This document shows positions 32,313 through 41,758 of a stretch of DNA of 52,563 bases, piece after piece. The position numbers and the translations under genes were made by a program. Origin of the DNA: Bacteroides sp. CAG:709 (GTDB taxonomy: Bacteria; Bacteroidota; Bacteroidia; Bacteroidales; UBA932); NCBI GenBank assembly GCA_000434935.1, contig FR882208.1, forward strand, positions 125,591 to 178,153, written 5' to 3'. The number at the start of each line of letters is the position of its first letter. The stretch's first letter is position 1. The notes below the pieces were generated by a model that worked only from the letters and a program-made list of their open reading frames with translations, had not been told where the DNA came from and did not search any database.

Positions 32313-33485
32313 ATGTGTGAAGAAATCAACGAGTTCGACATTTGTCCGTATACTGATGCGGAAGCTGTCGAAGCGTTAGGAAAACTAGCGGATCATCCGG
32401 CAGTGCTGGAAGTTTCCAAGGCTATTTTTCCTGATAAAGAGCCTGAGTTCCTCAGAACGGTACTCAAAAGTGTAAGAAGCATTGACGAGTTCCAGATCCT
32501 GGTGATGAACAAGGCTGTGGAATGGGTGCTGTCGACGACGGCCCATAATTTCTCTTACGATGGCATTGCCAATATCAAAGGCATCAACGGGAAGTTCCTT
32601 GCGATGTCCAACCATCGCGACATCATCCTCGATCCGGCTATCACTCAGGTAGTTCTGTACCGTAATGCCATCCCTATGACGGAAATTGCCGTAGGAAGCA
32701 ACCTCCTCTCAAACAAATATATCGAGTATCTGATCCGTTCCAACAGGATGATCAAGGTCATTCGAGGAATCAATGCCCGTCAGCTCTATCTTTCATCGCA
32801 GGTGCTTTCGAAGTACATCCGCGACGCGATTACTTCCGGAAAGAGCTCCATCTGGATCGCACAGCGTGAAGGCCGTGCCAAGGACGGCATCGACACTACC
32901 GAGCAGGGATTGCTGAAGATGCTCGATATGAGCGGCACGAAGGATTTCACTTCGAATTTCGAGGAACTCAACATTGTTCCGCTCAGTATCTCGTATGAGT
33001 ATGAGCCGTGTGATATCCTGAAGGCAAGGGAACTCCTCATTTCCAGGACACAGAAATATGTCAAGGGACCGAAGGAGGATATGGTGAGCATCATGACCGG
33101 TATCGAGCAGCAGAAAGGAAATATCCATCTGAACATAGGCGAGCCGCTTACTCATGACGAGATTGAGGCGGCTTCATATTGTACCAAGAATGACAGGTAC
33201 CAGGCCATACGTCATGCTGTGGATGTAAGAATCATTGACGGTTACAAGCTTTGGAAGACGAACTATATCGGATATGATATGGCGAACCACAGCTACAAGT
33301 ACAGCGACATGTATACGCCGGATGATGTGGCACAATTCACGGATTATGTGGAGCATCAGTTGGACAAGGTGGAAAAATCTCTTTGCCGCGCCGACTTGCG
33401 TGACATATTCCTGAAAATTTATGGCAATCCTGTCCTTAGCAAGGAAAAACTTGCAGAAGAACGTGCCGCAGCCAAACAGCAATAG
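32313..33485 (+). CDS. PlsC-like lysophospholipid acyltransferase
   Basis: The 390-residue protein resembles a Bacteroidales family of glycerolipid acyltransferases. The active-site region reads SNHRDIILD, with His101 and Asp107. This is H-x5-D, one residue longer than the classic H-x4-D of PlsC unless Asp103 plays the role. Other features are a hydrophobic LSNKYIEYLIRSN segment, QREGRAKDG (the substrate-phosphate motif usually written EGTR) and a basic C terminus. It probably acylates lysophosphatidate or another lysolipid at the inner membrane. No signal peptide is seen. Confidence 0.72.
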   Translation: MCEEINEFDICPYTDAEAVEALGKLADHPAVLEVSKAIFPDKEPEFLRTVLKSVRSIDEFQILVMNKAVEWVLSTTAHNFSYDGIANIKGINGKFLAMSNHRDIILDPAITQVVLYRNAIPMTEIAVGSNLLSNKYIEYLIRSNRMIKVIRGINARQLYLSSQVLSKYIRDAITSGKSSIWIAQREGRAKDGIDTTEQGLLKMLDMSGTKDFTSNFEELNIVPLSISYEYEPCDILKARELLISRTQKYVKGPKEDMVSIMTGIEQQKGNIHLNIGEPLTHDEIEAASYCTKNDRYQAIRHAVDVRIIDGYKLWKTNYIGYDMANHSYKYSDMYTPDDVAQFTDYVEHQLDKVEKSLCRADLRDIFLKIYGNPVLSKEKLAEERAAAKQQ

Positions 33486-33502
33486 AATAAACGTCAATAA
33501 AT

Positions 33503-33541
33503 AAAAAACTCGGAGCATTGTCAAAACGCTCCGAGTTTTTT
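33503..33541. terminator. Bidirectional intrinsic terminator
   Basis: AAAAAACTCGGAGC (33503-33516) pairs with GCTCCGAGTTTTTT (33528-33541), giving a T-run on both strands. It separates the acyltransferase (+) and mscS (-). The mscS stop codon (33540-33542) lies in the edge of the stem. Confidence 0.9.
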
Positions 33542-34454
33542 ATTTCATGTGTATGTCCATCTGCGGGAACGGAAAACTCAATCCTTGTTTCGGCAGTTCC
33601 GTGAAGATGGCTTCATTCATGTCATACATGACATCCCAATAATCTTCCGTGTTCACCCAGCCTTTCATGACGTACTCTACAGAGCTGTCTTTCATCGAGT
33701 TGAGAGCTACGAACGGATTTGATGCTCCGGGCGTCGCGGAGTCCAGGATCCGCTTGTCCGATTTCAGCAGGTTCATCATTACTTCCTTCGCCTTGGCATT
33801 GTCCGTACTGTAATCCAGATTCACTGTCCATTCCAGACGGTTCACTTTCCGCTCGAAATAGTTCTTGATATTGCCGTTGGAAAGGGCGCCGTTCGGAAGG
33901 ATTATTGTCTTGTTGTCGAAAGTCCTGAGTTTGGTACTTACGATGTTGACTTCATTGACAATGCCGGAAAAGCCGAGAGCCTCGATATAGTCTCCGGCCT
34001 TGAAAGGTTTGAACATCAATATCATAAGACCTCCGGCGAAATTCTGCACCGTTCCACTGAGCGCCATACCTATTGCCATACCGCCGGCAGCGAGCAGCGC
34101 CGCGATGGAGGTGGTATTGATGCCCAATGTTCCGATGGTTATGATGAAAAGCAGCACTGTCAATGTAATCGTCACCATGCTCGTAACGAATGATGACAAT
34201 GTCTTTTCTGTATGTTTCCGCTCGAAAATCCTATGCAGGACATTCTTTACCCTTTTTATCAGCCATGCACCGATTGCATATATCACGATTGCGGCCAACA
34301 CCTTGATTCCGAATGCAATGGCATCATGAATCAGATCCTGGAGGAACTGATTTGGATTTGTGGCGATTTCTTGCGCGATATTGGTCAACGCGACCTTGGC
34401 CGAATCCGGATGGAAAGCGACCGAGTCTATCTGGTGCAGCGGGTCAAAGGGCAT
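33540..34454 (-). CDS. mscS: Small-conductance mechanosensitive channel
   Basis: The 304-residue inner-membrane protein has three predicted helices at about 40-60, 85-108 and 112-140, then the MscS beta domain. The pore helix has the Ala/Gly pattern (AALLAAGGMAIGMALSGTVQNFAGG), followed by KPFKAGDYIE and RTFDNKTIILPNG, which are family hallmarks. It releases solutes under osmotic down-shock. It is the last gene of the - strand run starting at 41097. Confidence 0.93.
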   Translation of the reverse strand: MPFDPLHQIDSVAFHPDSAKVALTNIAQEIATNPNQFLQDLIHDAIAFGIKVLAAIVIYAIGAWLIKRVKNVLHRIFERKHTEKTLSSFVTSMVTITLTVLLFIITIGTLGINTTSIAALLAAGGMAIGMALSGTVQNFAGGLMILMFKPFKAGDYIEALGFSGIVNEVNIVSTKLRTFDNKTIILPNGALSNGNIKNYFERKVNRLEWTVNLDYSTDNAKAKEVMMNLLKSDKRILDSATPGASNPFVALNSMKDSSVEYVMKGWVNTEDYWDVMYDMNEAIFTELPKQGLSFPFPQMDIHMK

Positions 34455-34474
34455 GATTGTCAGGGATTAAAAAC

Positions 34475-35755
34475 TTAAAACAACTTGTCGACAGCGGCAA
34501 TGATTTCTTCTGCAGGAAGATCAGGATCGAGGATGAGATCCGGCTCTTTCAGGATGAAACCTTTCTTGGTCGCGCCGAGCATTCCACCACCGGTAATGTT
34601 CAGCATGACAGTCTCATCGTGTTTTACGACTCCGGCATCCAAAGCCTGCTTCAAACTGGCTACTGCACAAGCTGATGCAGGGAAAAGGTCATAACCTTCT
34701 GCGCTGAAGAAACGTACCACCCAAGATACGATTTCGTCATTGGTAACCTTGAACATGTCTCCGCCGGATTTTTCCAGGACATCGAAAAGTCCACCTGCGA
34801 GGCTGTATGGCGGTTTCCTGTTGGAAAGAACCTTTCCGAGAATCACTTCCGCCTTCTGTCTTCCTTCTTCAGGAGTCATGGCCACGAGTTCACGGCTATG
34901 TTTTTTCCATGAATCGTACATGATGGTGAACGGAGCATTCTGGCTGGCATAGACTCTCATCTTGTTCTCGCCGAATCTGCCGTCAGCAGCAAGCCTTTCA
35001 GCATTTTCCCACGCTGCGATTGCTCCTGTACCGCTTCCTACGGCCTGAAAATAAGCGTCAGGAATACGTCCGATGGTCTCGACAGCCGAAAGTATGGTCG
35101 TACCCATACCGTCACGTCTGGCTACGTTCTTGGCACCGCCCTCTGCCATGTAACGTGGATCCTTGCACAGCTTGTCTCCCAGTGCGATGGCATCGTAATA
35201 ATCTGATCCTGCCGGAGTTGCAATGATCTTGACGCAAGGTGAAAGTTTCTTGCGGAACCATAGGTCACTGAAATTGTCCAGCGGAACACAGATGACGATA
35301 GGGATATTGTTGTCGGAGCAAACCTTGGCAAATGCTCGCGCGGTGTTGCCTGCAGACTGGACCACGAGGATTCTCTTGTTGTTCTTTGGAAGCCTTGCGC
35401 AAACTGAGAACGCCTCCGTCTCCTTGAACGAGCAGGTCTCCATTCTGGCACCCAATTTAGGGCAATAACCGGAGAATGTGATGTAGAGATTCTCCATGCC
35501 GAGGATGGATGCAAGCCCCTTGCTCTTATATGTGACAGGAGCATGGGAATGTCTCAATGGTTTCCTGATAGGGAGCCATTCTGCATATCTGTAAAGGCCT
35601 TTGAGGTCATCGCGCGGAGTAAATTTGGTGTTGGCATATACAGCCCTCACCAGTGACGGGGAAGTCGCTTCCGGATCTGCCAATGTCCAGCCCTCATCTT
35701 CGAAGACACGTCCCGTGCCGACATTGAGCAATTTATAACTTGTTGGTTTGAACAT
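34475..35755 (-). CDS. Cysteate-synthase-like PLP enzyme (threonine synthase fold)
   Basis: The 426-residue fold-type II PLP enzyme has its lysine at K111 in TCSFKETEA and a phosphate-binding SAGNTARAF. It lacks the N-terminal segment typical of ordinary Bacteroides threonine synthase. The PVTYKS...NLYITFSGYCPKLGARMETCSF layout is as recalled from cysteate synthase, which makes cysteate from phosphoserine and sulfite in methanogens and in sulfonolipid-producing Bacteroidota. Cysteate synthase is therefore preferred, with threonine synthase as the alternative. It sits between the antiporter and mscS, 14 and 20 bases apart. No fatty-acyl condensing partner is in the window. Confidence 0.62.
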   Translation of the reverse strand: MFKPTSYKLLNVGTGRVFEDEGWTLADPEATSPSLVRAVYANTKFTPRDDLKGLYRYAEWLPIRKPLRHSHAPVTYKSKGLASILGMENLYITFSGYCPKLGARMETCSFKETEAFSVCARLPKNNKRILVVQSAGNTARAFAKVCSDNNIPIVICVPLDNFSDLWFRKKLSPCVKIIATPAGSDYYDAIALGDKLCKDPRYMAEGGAKNVARRDGMGTTILSAVETIGRIPDAYFQAVGSGTGAIAAWENAERLAADGRFGENKMRVYASQNAPFTIMYDSWKKHSRELVAMTPEEGRQKAEVILGKVLSNRKPPYSLAGGLFDVLEKSGGDMFKVTNDEIVSWVVRFFSAEGYDLFPASACAVASLKQALDAGVVKHDETVMLNITGGGMLGATKKGFILKEPDLILDPDLPAEEIIAAVDKLF

Positions 35756-35769
35756 AATTATGTTAGAGT

Positions 35770-36732
35770 TTAGATTTTACTTGTCAATATCAGCCATGTC
35801 ATGTAGCCGATTTCCATAAGCAGCAGGAATACGCCGTCGGCCCTGTCAAGCTGATCTTTCTTGAATGTATAAATGCTGAAGGCGATTACCAATGCACTCA
35901 ACAGCAATGCGCCTGCGTCCACCAGGTTTATAGCGGCAAATGACAATGGATGAATCAATGCGGAGCCTCCGAGGATCAGCAAGATATTGAAAACATTGGA
36001 GCCCAGGATATTGCCGAGAGCAAGCTGGCCTTTTTTCTTCGCCGCTGCCACGATGCAGGTAGCCAGTTCCGGCATTGAAGTACCTCCTGCGAGGATTGTA
36101 ATGGCAATGAATTTGTCGCTTACGCCCATCATCTTGGCGATTTTGGTCGCGGAATCCACGAAGAGCTGGCCTCCGAATACAAGACTGGCGAGTCCGCCGA
36201 CTATCATGAAGATGGACAATGCTTTGGATATCTTTTTGCCGTCATCTTCCGCCTCATCATCTGCTGTATCGAAACGGAATGACATATAGATATATATGGC
36301 GAAAAGCACCAGAAATACCAATCCGTCGACGCGGCTGAGTGTGTCGTTTCCGAAACCGAACAGCGTATGTGTCATTCCCAGCACCAGAAGCAGGATGGTG
36401 ATTCCGATATTGATAGGAATATCCTTTCTTCTGTTGATTTTGGTAATGGTCATCGGGCAGATGATGGCCGTCACTCCAAGAATAAGGAGGACATTGAAAA
36501 TGTTTGAACCGATGACATTTCCTATTGCTATGTCAGCATTTCCTTGAATCGCTCCGATGAAACTTACGACAAGTTCCGGAGCGGAGGTACCCATGCCCAC
36601 AATGGTAAGTCCGATAACGAAGTCGCTGATGCCAAGGCGTTTAGCTATAGCTGACGAACCATCTACAAGCCAGTCTGCGCCCTTGACTACGAGGCCGAGG
36701 CCAATGATGAATAATACAATCTGCAGTAACAT
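35770..36732 (-). CDS. Calcium/sodium antiporter (CaCA family)
   Basis: The 320-residue inner-membrane exchanger has about ten helices in two inverted halves. Each half carries an alpha-repeat: GMGTSAPELVVS near residue 50 and AGGTSMPELATC near 215. Each is followed by GNVIGSNIFNVLLILG or GNILGSNVFNILLILG. The acidic residues in both repeats bind Ca. It resembles YrbG and probably extrudes calcium using the sodium or proton gradient. Confidence 0.93.
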   Translation of the reverse strand: MLLQIVLFIIGLGLVVKGADWLVDGSSAIAKRLGISDFVIGLTIVGMGTSAPELVVSFIGAIQGNADIAIGNVIGSNIFNVLLILGVTAIICPMTITKINRRKDIPINIGITILLLVLGMTHTLFGFGNDTLSRVDGLVFLVLFAIYIYMSFRFDTADDEAEDDGKKISKALSIFMIVGGLASLVFGGQLFVDSATKIAKMMGVSDKFIAITILAGGTSMPELATCIVAAAKKKGQLALGNILGSNVFNILLILGGSALIHPLSFAAINLVDAGALLLSALVIAFSIYTFKKDQLDRADGVFLLLMEIGYMTWLILTSKI

Positions 36733-36738
36733 TTCAAA

Positions 36739-38214
36739 TTATTGGTTGTTGTTCGTTTTATTTTCTTCTGTCAATTTTTTCTCTTCCTCAATTCTTGCTA
36801 TTTCTTCATCGCTTCTGCGCCTCAATGCGCATACATTCTCCACGTGCATTGTGTGAGGGAACATATCCACAGGCTGAACGGCTGTAATTTCATATTTTCC
36901 GGACATCATCGCCAAATCGCGTGCCTGTGAAGCCGGGTTGCAGCTGACATATACGATTCTCTCGGGAGCAGCCTCCAGAATGACCTTTACCACATCCGGA
37001 TGCATTCCGGCCCTTGGAGGGTCAATGATCATGACTTCCGGCTTGCCATGTTCTGCAATGAAATCAGCCGTGAGGATATCTTTCATGTCTCCGGCGAAGA
37101 ATGTGCAGTTGGTTATGCCGTTGGCGGCAGCATTGACATTGGCATCGTCAATAGCTTCCTTGACATATTCTATACCTATTACTTTTGAAGCCTTGTCAGA
37201 AACGAACTGCGCAATGGTTCCGGTTCCGGTATAGAGGTCGTAAACTGTCTCATTGCCAGTGAGTCCGGCAAATTCCTTGGCCACAGAATAAAGCCTGTAA
37301 GCCTGGTCGCTGTTGGTCTGGTAGAAAGACTTCGGGCCAATCTTGAATTTCAGGTTTCCCATGGTCTCCCAGATTGCGTCATCACCCTTGTAAAGTACAC
37401 AATCAAGATCGGAAATCGAGTCATTCAACTTGCTGTTGATCACGTAATACAATGATGTTATCTCCGGAAATGCTTCAGCTATCGCGTCGAGCATAGGGAA
37501 GATGGCTTCATCATTGTGAGCAAAGCTGATAGTAAGCATCACATTGCCCGCCTTGTTGTTACGGACAATCATGTTCCTCAAAAAACCTGTATTCTCGCGT
37601 ATGTTGTAGAACAACAGATGATGCTTCAGGGCATAATCCTTAATGAAAAGCCGGATTTTGTTGGATGGTTCCGGCTGCAGCCAGCAATGCTTGATGTCGA
37701 GTACCTTGTCGAAAAATCTGCCCACATGGAATCCCAGTCCGGTCTTTTCCTCAGGAGTCAGAGCATCAGGATTCTCGTCGTTATATATCCATCGCTTGCT
37801 GGAGAATGTGAATTCCAGCTTGTTACGATAGTATTTGATGTTTTCTGATGGGAGTATCGGCATTATTTCGGGAACCTGGAGATGACCGATGCGGACCAGC
37901 TGGTCGTATACCTGCTGCTGTTTCGCCTGGAGCTGCATTTCGTAGGGGAGAGGTTGCCATTTGCAGCCGCCGCATATTCCGAAATGTTCGCAGAAAGGCT
38001 CAAGCCTATGCTCGGAAGGTTTTACCATCGACTGGATAAAGCCCTCCATATAGTTTTTCTTTTTCTTCGTAACTTTCACATTCACAATGTCTCCCGGGAC
38101 TGCAAATTCCACGAATACTACAGCGCCGTCGACATGGGCGAGTGAACGGCCTTCTGCCGCCACGGCCTCGATTGTGACATTTTCCAGTATGATTTCCTGT
38201 TTTTTCTTTGCCAT
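36739..38214 (-). CDS. RlmD/TrmA-family uracil-C5 methyltransferase
   Basis: The start is placed at ATG 38214 (MAKKKQE, 491 residues); the upstream reading overlaps the previous gene. A TRAM domain occupies residues 1-65. A 4Fe-4S cluster site is CEHFGICGGC plus a later Cys, followed by a SAM-binding domain with YDLYTGTGTIAQF, IDPPRAGMHP and the catalytic YVSCNP. It methylates a uracil in 23S rRNA (U1939 or U747 type) or tRNA; the exact target is not certain. It is 6 bases upstream of the antiporter gene. Confidence 0.88.
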   Translation of the reverse strand: MAKKKQEIILENVTIEAVAAEGRSLAHVDGAVVFVEFAVPGDIVNVKVTKKKKNYMEGFIQSMVKPSEHRLEPFCEHFGICGGCKWQPLPYEMQLQAKQQQVYDQLVRIGHLQVPEIMPILPSENIKYYRNKLEFTFSSKRWIYNDENPDALTPEEKTGLGFHVGRFFDKVLDIKHCWLQPEPSNKIRLFIKDYALKHHLLFYNIRENTGFLRNMIVRNNKAGNVMLTISFAHNDEAIFPMLDAIAEAFPEITSLYYVINSKLNDSISDLDCVLYKGDDAIWETMGNLKFKIGPKSFYQTNSDQAYRLYSVAKEFAGLTGNETVYDLYTGTGTIAQFVSDKASKVIGIEYVKEAIDDANVNAAANGITNCTFFAGDMKDILTADFIAEHGKPEVMIIDPPRAGMHPDVVKVILEAAPERIVYVSCNPASQARDLAMMSGKYEITAVQPVDMFPHTMHVENVCALRRRSDEEIARIEEEKKLTEENKTNNNQ

Positions 38215-38218
38215 TATT

Positions 38219-39889
38219 TTAATCTTCGCTTCTAACAATGGCCTGGGAAACATTGATCATGAAATCTCCCATGGCCTCCAATTCTGAAATAATATCAAGG
38301 AAGTAGTTGAGTGACTGATAGTTGCCCGCGTGCTGCTCAATCTGGTTGACGCATTGTTCCCTCAGCGTATTTCTCATGCTGTTGATTTCGTCTTCCACAG
38401 CGTATGCATTGGAAATGTCCGTAACGTTCCCGGTAATTGTCGCTTCGAGGTTTTCAGACATCACCTTGTAGGCCTTGTCTGTCACGTCTATCATCAAGTT
38501 GATCTTCCTGATAGTATCGTCATCAAATTTTCTGTTGTGCACACGTTCACGCTCCAGGATGCGGCTGATGTTTTCTCCGCTATCACCGAGGCTTTCCAGT
38601 TCACCGATAATGCGGTAAAGCACTTTGATTTCATCTGCTTCCTCTTCGCTGATCGATTCGTTGGAAACATTGTTCAGGAATGCCGCGATATGATATTCCA
38701 TTCTGTCGGAAATTTCCTCCAGCTGTACCAGATTCATTCTGTATTTCTCGAATTCGTCCGGATTTTTTTCATTTACAGCGAGTTTCACATTGTCGAAACC
38801 TTCATGCAACACCGATGCGAAATGTGCGACTTCCTTGAATGCCTGCGCGATGGATATTGCAGGTGTTCCGAAATGACGTGCAGAAATATAAATAAGTCTG
38901 GACTTGTCTTCGCTGTCTTCCTCGGATGTCTTGACGAGCAGATTGACGAGTTTCTCAATCGGTCCGGCAAACCATGCCAAAATGCAGGTGTCCAGCAAGT
39001 TGAACAGGGTATGGAAGATTGCGATTCCGAGGATGCATGACCAGCTCGTCTGAAGTCCTCCGGCAATGCAGCTTACCAGTTTTATAAACGGATGGAAGAA
39101 AATGAGGGCGAGTACGGCTCCGAAAATATTGAACAATGTATGTACGAGAGCCGCGCGCTTCGCTTCAATGTTTGCCTCCGAAGCAGCGATATTGGCGGAA
39201 ATCGTGGTTCCGATATTTTCGCCCATCACCATTGCGGCAGCCATATTGAAGTCAATCCAGCCGGCCCCGAGCATCACCATCGTGATAGTGACCGCTCCGG
39301 TAGACTGCAGGCCGAAAGCGAGAACGCATCCCACAGCCATGAACAGCAGGACGGAAAGAATTCCATTGGCCGATGCTGCAACGACATAGGCTTTAAGCAC
39401 CGGAAGTGTCTCAGTAGCAGGGAAGTACTTCTGCATATAAAACAGTCCCAGGAACATAAGCGCGAATCCGAGAATGACTTCTCCGCTGATTTTACGCTTC
39501 TGGCCTTTGGACATTGTCAATATGAATCCCAATGCGAAAAAAGGATAGATGATGGACGTTATGCCTAGTCCGAATCCCAATATTGCAATGATCCAGGCGG
39601 TGAAGGATGCTCCGATATTGGCACCCATTATCACCAGAATCGCCTGCGACAATGCCAATGCACCTGCATTTACGAATCCCACGACCATGACAGTCGCGGC
39701 ACTGGAAGATTCAGCAAGCGCCGTAATCGAGAATCCCGCGAGTATGCTGTTTACCGGATTCTTGCGCATCCATGGCAGAAAGGTCTTGAATTTGTCGCCT
39801 GACAATTTCAGCAGGCCAGCGCTAAGGAGATTTAGGCCATAAAGGAACAGTCCCGCTGCTCCTAGGAGTGAAAGTAACTGTAACAGCAT
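38219..39889 (-). CDS. Na/phosphate symporter with PhoU-like domain
   Basis: The 556-residue NptA-type transporter has two inverted Na/Pi cotransport repeats (ALAESSSAATVMVVGF and LQSTGAVTITMVML, with the QSSS-like signature) and about nine membrane helices. A C-terminal PhoU-like helical domain (about 345-550) follows. It imports phosphate with sodium, or exports it in some relatives. It is first in line after the flavodiiron gene and 4 bases before the methyltransferase gene. Confidence 0.9.
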   Translation of the reverse strand: MLLQLLSLLGAAGLFLYGLNLLSAGLLKLSGDKFKTFLPWMRKNPVNSILAGFSITALAESSSAATVMVVGFVNAGALALSQAILVIMGANIGASFTAWIIAILGFGLGITSIIYPFFALGFILTMSKGQKRKISGEVILGFALMFLGLFYMQKYFPATETLPVLKAYVVAASANGILSVLLFMAVGCVLAFGLQSTGAVTITMVMLGAGWIDFNMAAAMVMGENIGTTISANIAASEANIEAKRAALVHTLFNIFGAVLALIFFHPFIKLVSCIAGGLQTSWSCILGIAIFHTLFNLLDTCILAWFAGPIEKLVNLLVKTSEEDSEDKSRLIYISARHFGTPAISIAQAFKEVAHFASVLHEGFDNVKLAVNEKNPDEFEKYRMNLVQLEEISDRMEYHIAAFLNNVSNESISEEEADEIKVLYRIIGELESLGDSGENISRILERERVHNRKFDDDTIRKINLMIDVTDKAYKVMSENLEATITGNVTDISNAYAVEDEINSMRNTLREQCVNQIEQHAGNYQSLNYFLDIISELEAMGDFMINVSQAIVRSED

Positions 39890-39927
39890 ACTAACTTAAC
39901 ATAATATAAATTGTGTAACAACCGAGA

Positions 39928-41097
39928 CTAAGCATTGTCAGAGTACTGTGCAAGAATTTCTTCAATGAATTTGTCCAGATTTGCGTGGGCATCTGAATAT
40001 CCCTGGCTGAACGGCATTCCTTCGGAAACTACTTTGAGTCCGGCAGCGGAAGCCATCTCGTTCATCAGCCTGACACTTGCGCCGGCCCATGTGAATGATC
40101 CGAATGCCGCGAATTTGTGATTCTTGACCATTCTTGCGCACACTCCGTACAGAATATTTCGCACTGCCGGGAAAATGTCATTGTTATATGTAGGAGCTCC
40201 GCAGATGAGCATGTCATATTCGAAAACATCCTTATATATGAATGACGGGTTTTCTTCTACAGCATTGTGCAATACGCAGTTGATACCGTTGAGTTCAAGT
40301 TTGTCTTTAATAGCTTGCGCAGCTTTCTCGGTGTTGCCGTACATTGAACCGTAAACTATGCAGACGCCTTTGTCGGTCTCGTAGCGGCTCATGCGGTCAT
40401 AAAGGCTCACGACGTCATTGATATCGCTTTCCCAAATCGGACCATGTGTGCTGCAAATCCTTGATATTGAAAGGTTTGAGAGTTTCTTCAGAGCAGTCTG
40501 GACTGGCTGGCCGTATTTTCCTACGATGCTTGCATAGTACCTGACCATCTCGTCCCTGTAAATCGGAAATCCATCCGTAAGTGATTCATCCAAAGCACCG
40601 AAACATCCGAATGCGTCTCCAGAGAACAGCGTCTGCTCTTCTTCCAGATATGTGACCATAGTTTCAGGCCAATGCACCATCGGATCCATGTAGAATGCCA
40701 GGTTCAGGTTTCCGAGTGACAGCCTCTCCCCTTCTTTTATGACCTTGACATTGTCTGTTATTCCCTGATAGCCTGCTATCATCGGCACTGCTTTCGCGTT
40801 TGTAACTATCTGAATATTAGGATATTCCTTACGTATTACGGACATGAGCGCAGAGTGGTCCGGCTCCATGTGGTTCACCACGAGGAAATCGATGCCCCTG
40901 TCCCCTATTTCAGCTTTGATGTTTCCGATGAATTCGGCTCCGAAAGCTGCCGCAGCAGTGTCAATCAATGCAATCTTTTCATCTACAACGAGATAAGAGT
41001 TGTAAGATACACCTTTCGGGAGGCTCCATTGGTTCTCGAACAAACAACCACGGAGGTCATTGACTCCCACGTATCTGACGTGTTCTGATATTTTCAT
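39928..41097 (-). CDS. Flavodiiron protein (FprA type)
   Basis: The 389-residue protein reduces O2 to water or NO to N2O in anaerobes. The N-terminal metallo-beta-lactamase-like domain binds two irons (HMEPDHS with H76, E78, D80; FSGDAFG; STHGP). The C-terminal flavodoxin-like domain binds FMN (VYGSMYGNTEKAA, CGAPTYNNDIFP, FGSFTWAG). It fits an anaerobe defending against oxygen. It is 38 bases upstream of the Na/Pi gene and may head that operon. Confidence 0.93.
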   Translation of the reverse strand: MKISEHVRYVGVNDLRGCLFENQWSLPKGVSYNSYLVVDEKIALIDTAAAAFGAEFIGNIKAEIGDRGIDFLVVNHMEPDHSALMSVIRKEYPNIQIVTNAKAVPMIAGYQGITDNVKVIKEGERLSLGNLNLAFYMDPMVHWPETMVTYLEEEQTLFSGDAFGCFGALDESLTDGFPIYRDEMVRYYASIVGKYGQPVQTALKKLSNLSISRICSTHGPIWESDINDVVSLYDRMSRYETDKGVCIVYGSMYGNTEKAAQAIKDKLELNGINCVLHNAVEENPSFIYKDVFEYDMLICGAPTYNNDIFPAVRNILYGVCARMVKNHKFAAFGSFTWAGASVRLMNEMASAAGLKVVSEGMPFSQGYSDAHANLDKFIEEILAQYSDNA

Positions 41098-41120
41098 TTT
41101 TATTGTTCAATTTTGCTTTG

Positions 41121-41128
41121 CAAAAATA
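41121..41128 (-). promoter_or_regulatory. Candidate -7 box of the flavodiiron gene
   Basis: The - strand reads TATTTTTG, an exact TAnnTTTG, 23 bases before the ATG at 41097. A -33 match is absent; that region lies within the upstream gene. Confidence 0.45.
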
Positions 41129-41140
41129 CGAAAAAAACTT

Positions 41141-41749
41141 CTAGAATACGAGACCGATTGTAAATAGTAGACCGGTGTTCCAACTTCTGTTTAAACCTAA
41201 ATTTTCTTTCTCGACCGTTCCGCCCGTGTATTTCGCCTTGACGTCAGGATGAGAGCAGCTTACAAGAGCGGCCGCGTTCAGTTCCAATGCTGTTTTTTCC
41301 GTGAGCCTGCAACTGTAACTGTAACCTGTGCGACCGAGAAACGACACCTTGGCATCTTTTCTGAACCCTGCACCGGCGTCGACAAACATTGAACTGGACG
41401 TCCTGGCCGAGAAACCGTTGAAATTCCATGCTGCTCTCATCGTCAGGGGAATCATGCGTTCTCTTTTGGTAAGTCCCATGTATCCTGAATACACACGGAA
41501 TCCGAGCCTGTCCTTGACTTCCATCCCCAGGAAACCTGTAATATTGCCGTTCATGTGGCAGAGGAATTTCAGCTCTTCTGATTCTACCAGAAAGCCTTCA
41601 TCAGCGATGTAGCTGCATTTGGTACTGGAAAGTATCGTAGAACCGATGCCCCATTCCACTCCGTACCGGAATTTCATGGCACCTCTCTCCCCTGCTTCCA
41701 GCACATGCGTTGCAAGAAGCAGCATCGTGAGACTTAATATGACACGCAA
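41141..41749 (-). CDS. Hypothetical outer-membrane barrel protein
   Basis: This 202-residue protein has a signal peptide (1-20, LATHVLEAGE) and Gly/Ser/aromatic amphipathic strands (FRYGVEWGIGSTIL, FVDAGAGFR), and ends in GLVF with a terminal Phe, as for outer-membrane barrels. No family is recognised. It follows a similar small protein (41759-42295) after 9 bases, and both follow pyruvate kinase on the same strand. Confidence 0.55.
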   Translation of the reverse strand: MRVILSLTMLLLATHVLEAGERGAMKFRYGVEWGIGSTILSSTKCSYIADEGFLVESEELKFLCHMNGNITGFLGMEVKDRLGFRVYSGYMGLTKRERMIPLTMRAAWNFNGFSARTSSSMFVDAGAGFRKDAKVSFLGRTGYSYSCRLTEKTALELNAAALVSCSHPDVKAKYTGGTVEKENLGLNRSWNTGLLFTIGLVF

Positions 41750-41758
41750 TGTCCTTAT

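Noticed and set aside
34475..35755. Plain threonine synthase
   Set aside because: The N-terminal region and PLP-site context differ from the usual Bacteroides enzyme as known from family features. It is kept only as the alternative to cysteate synthase.
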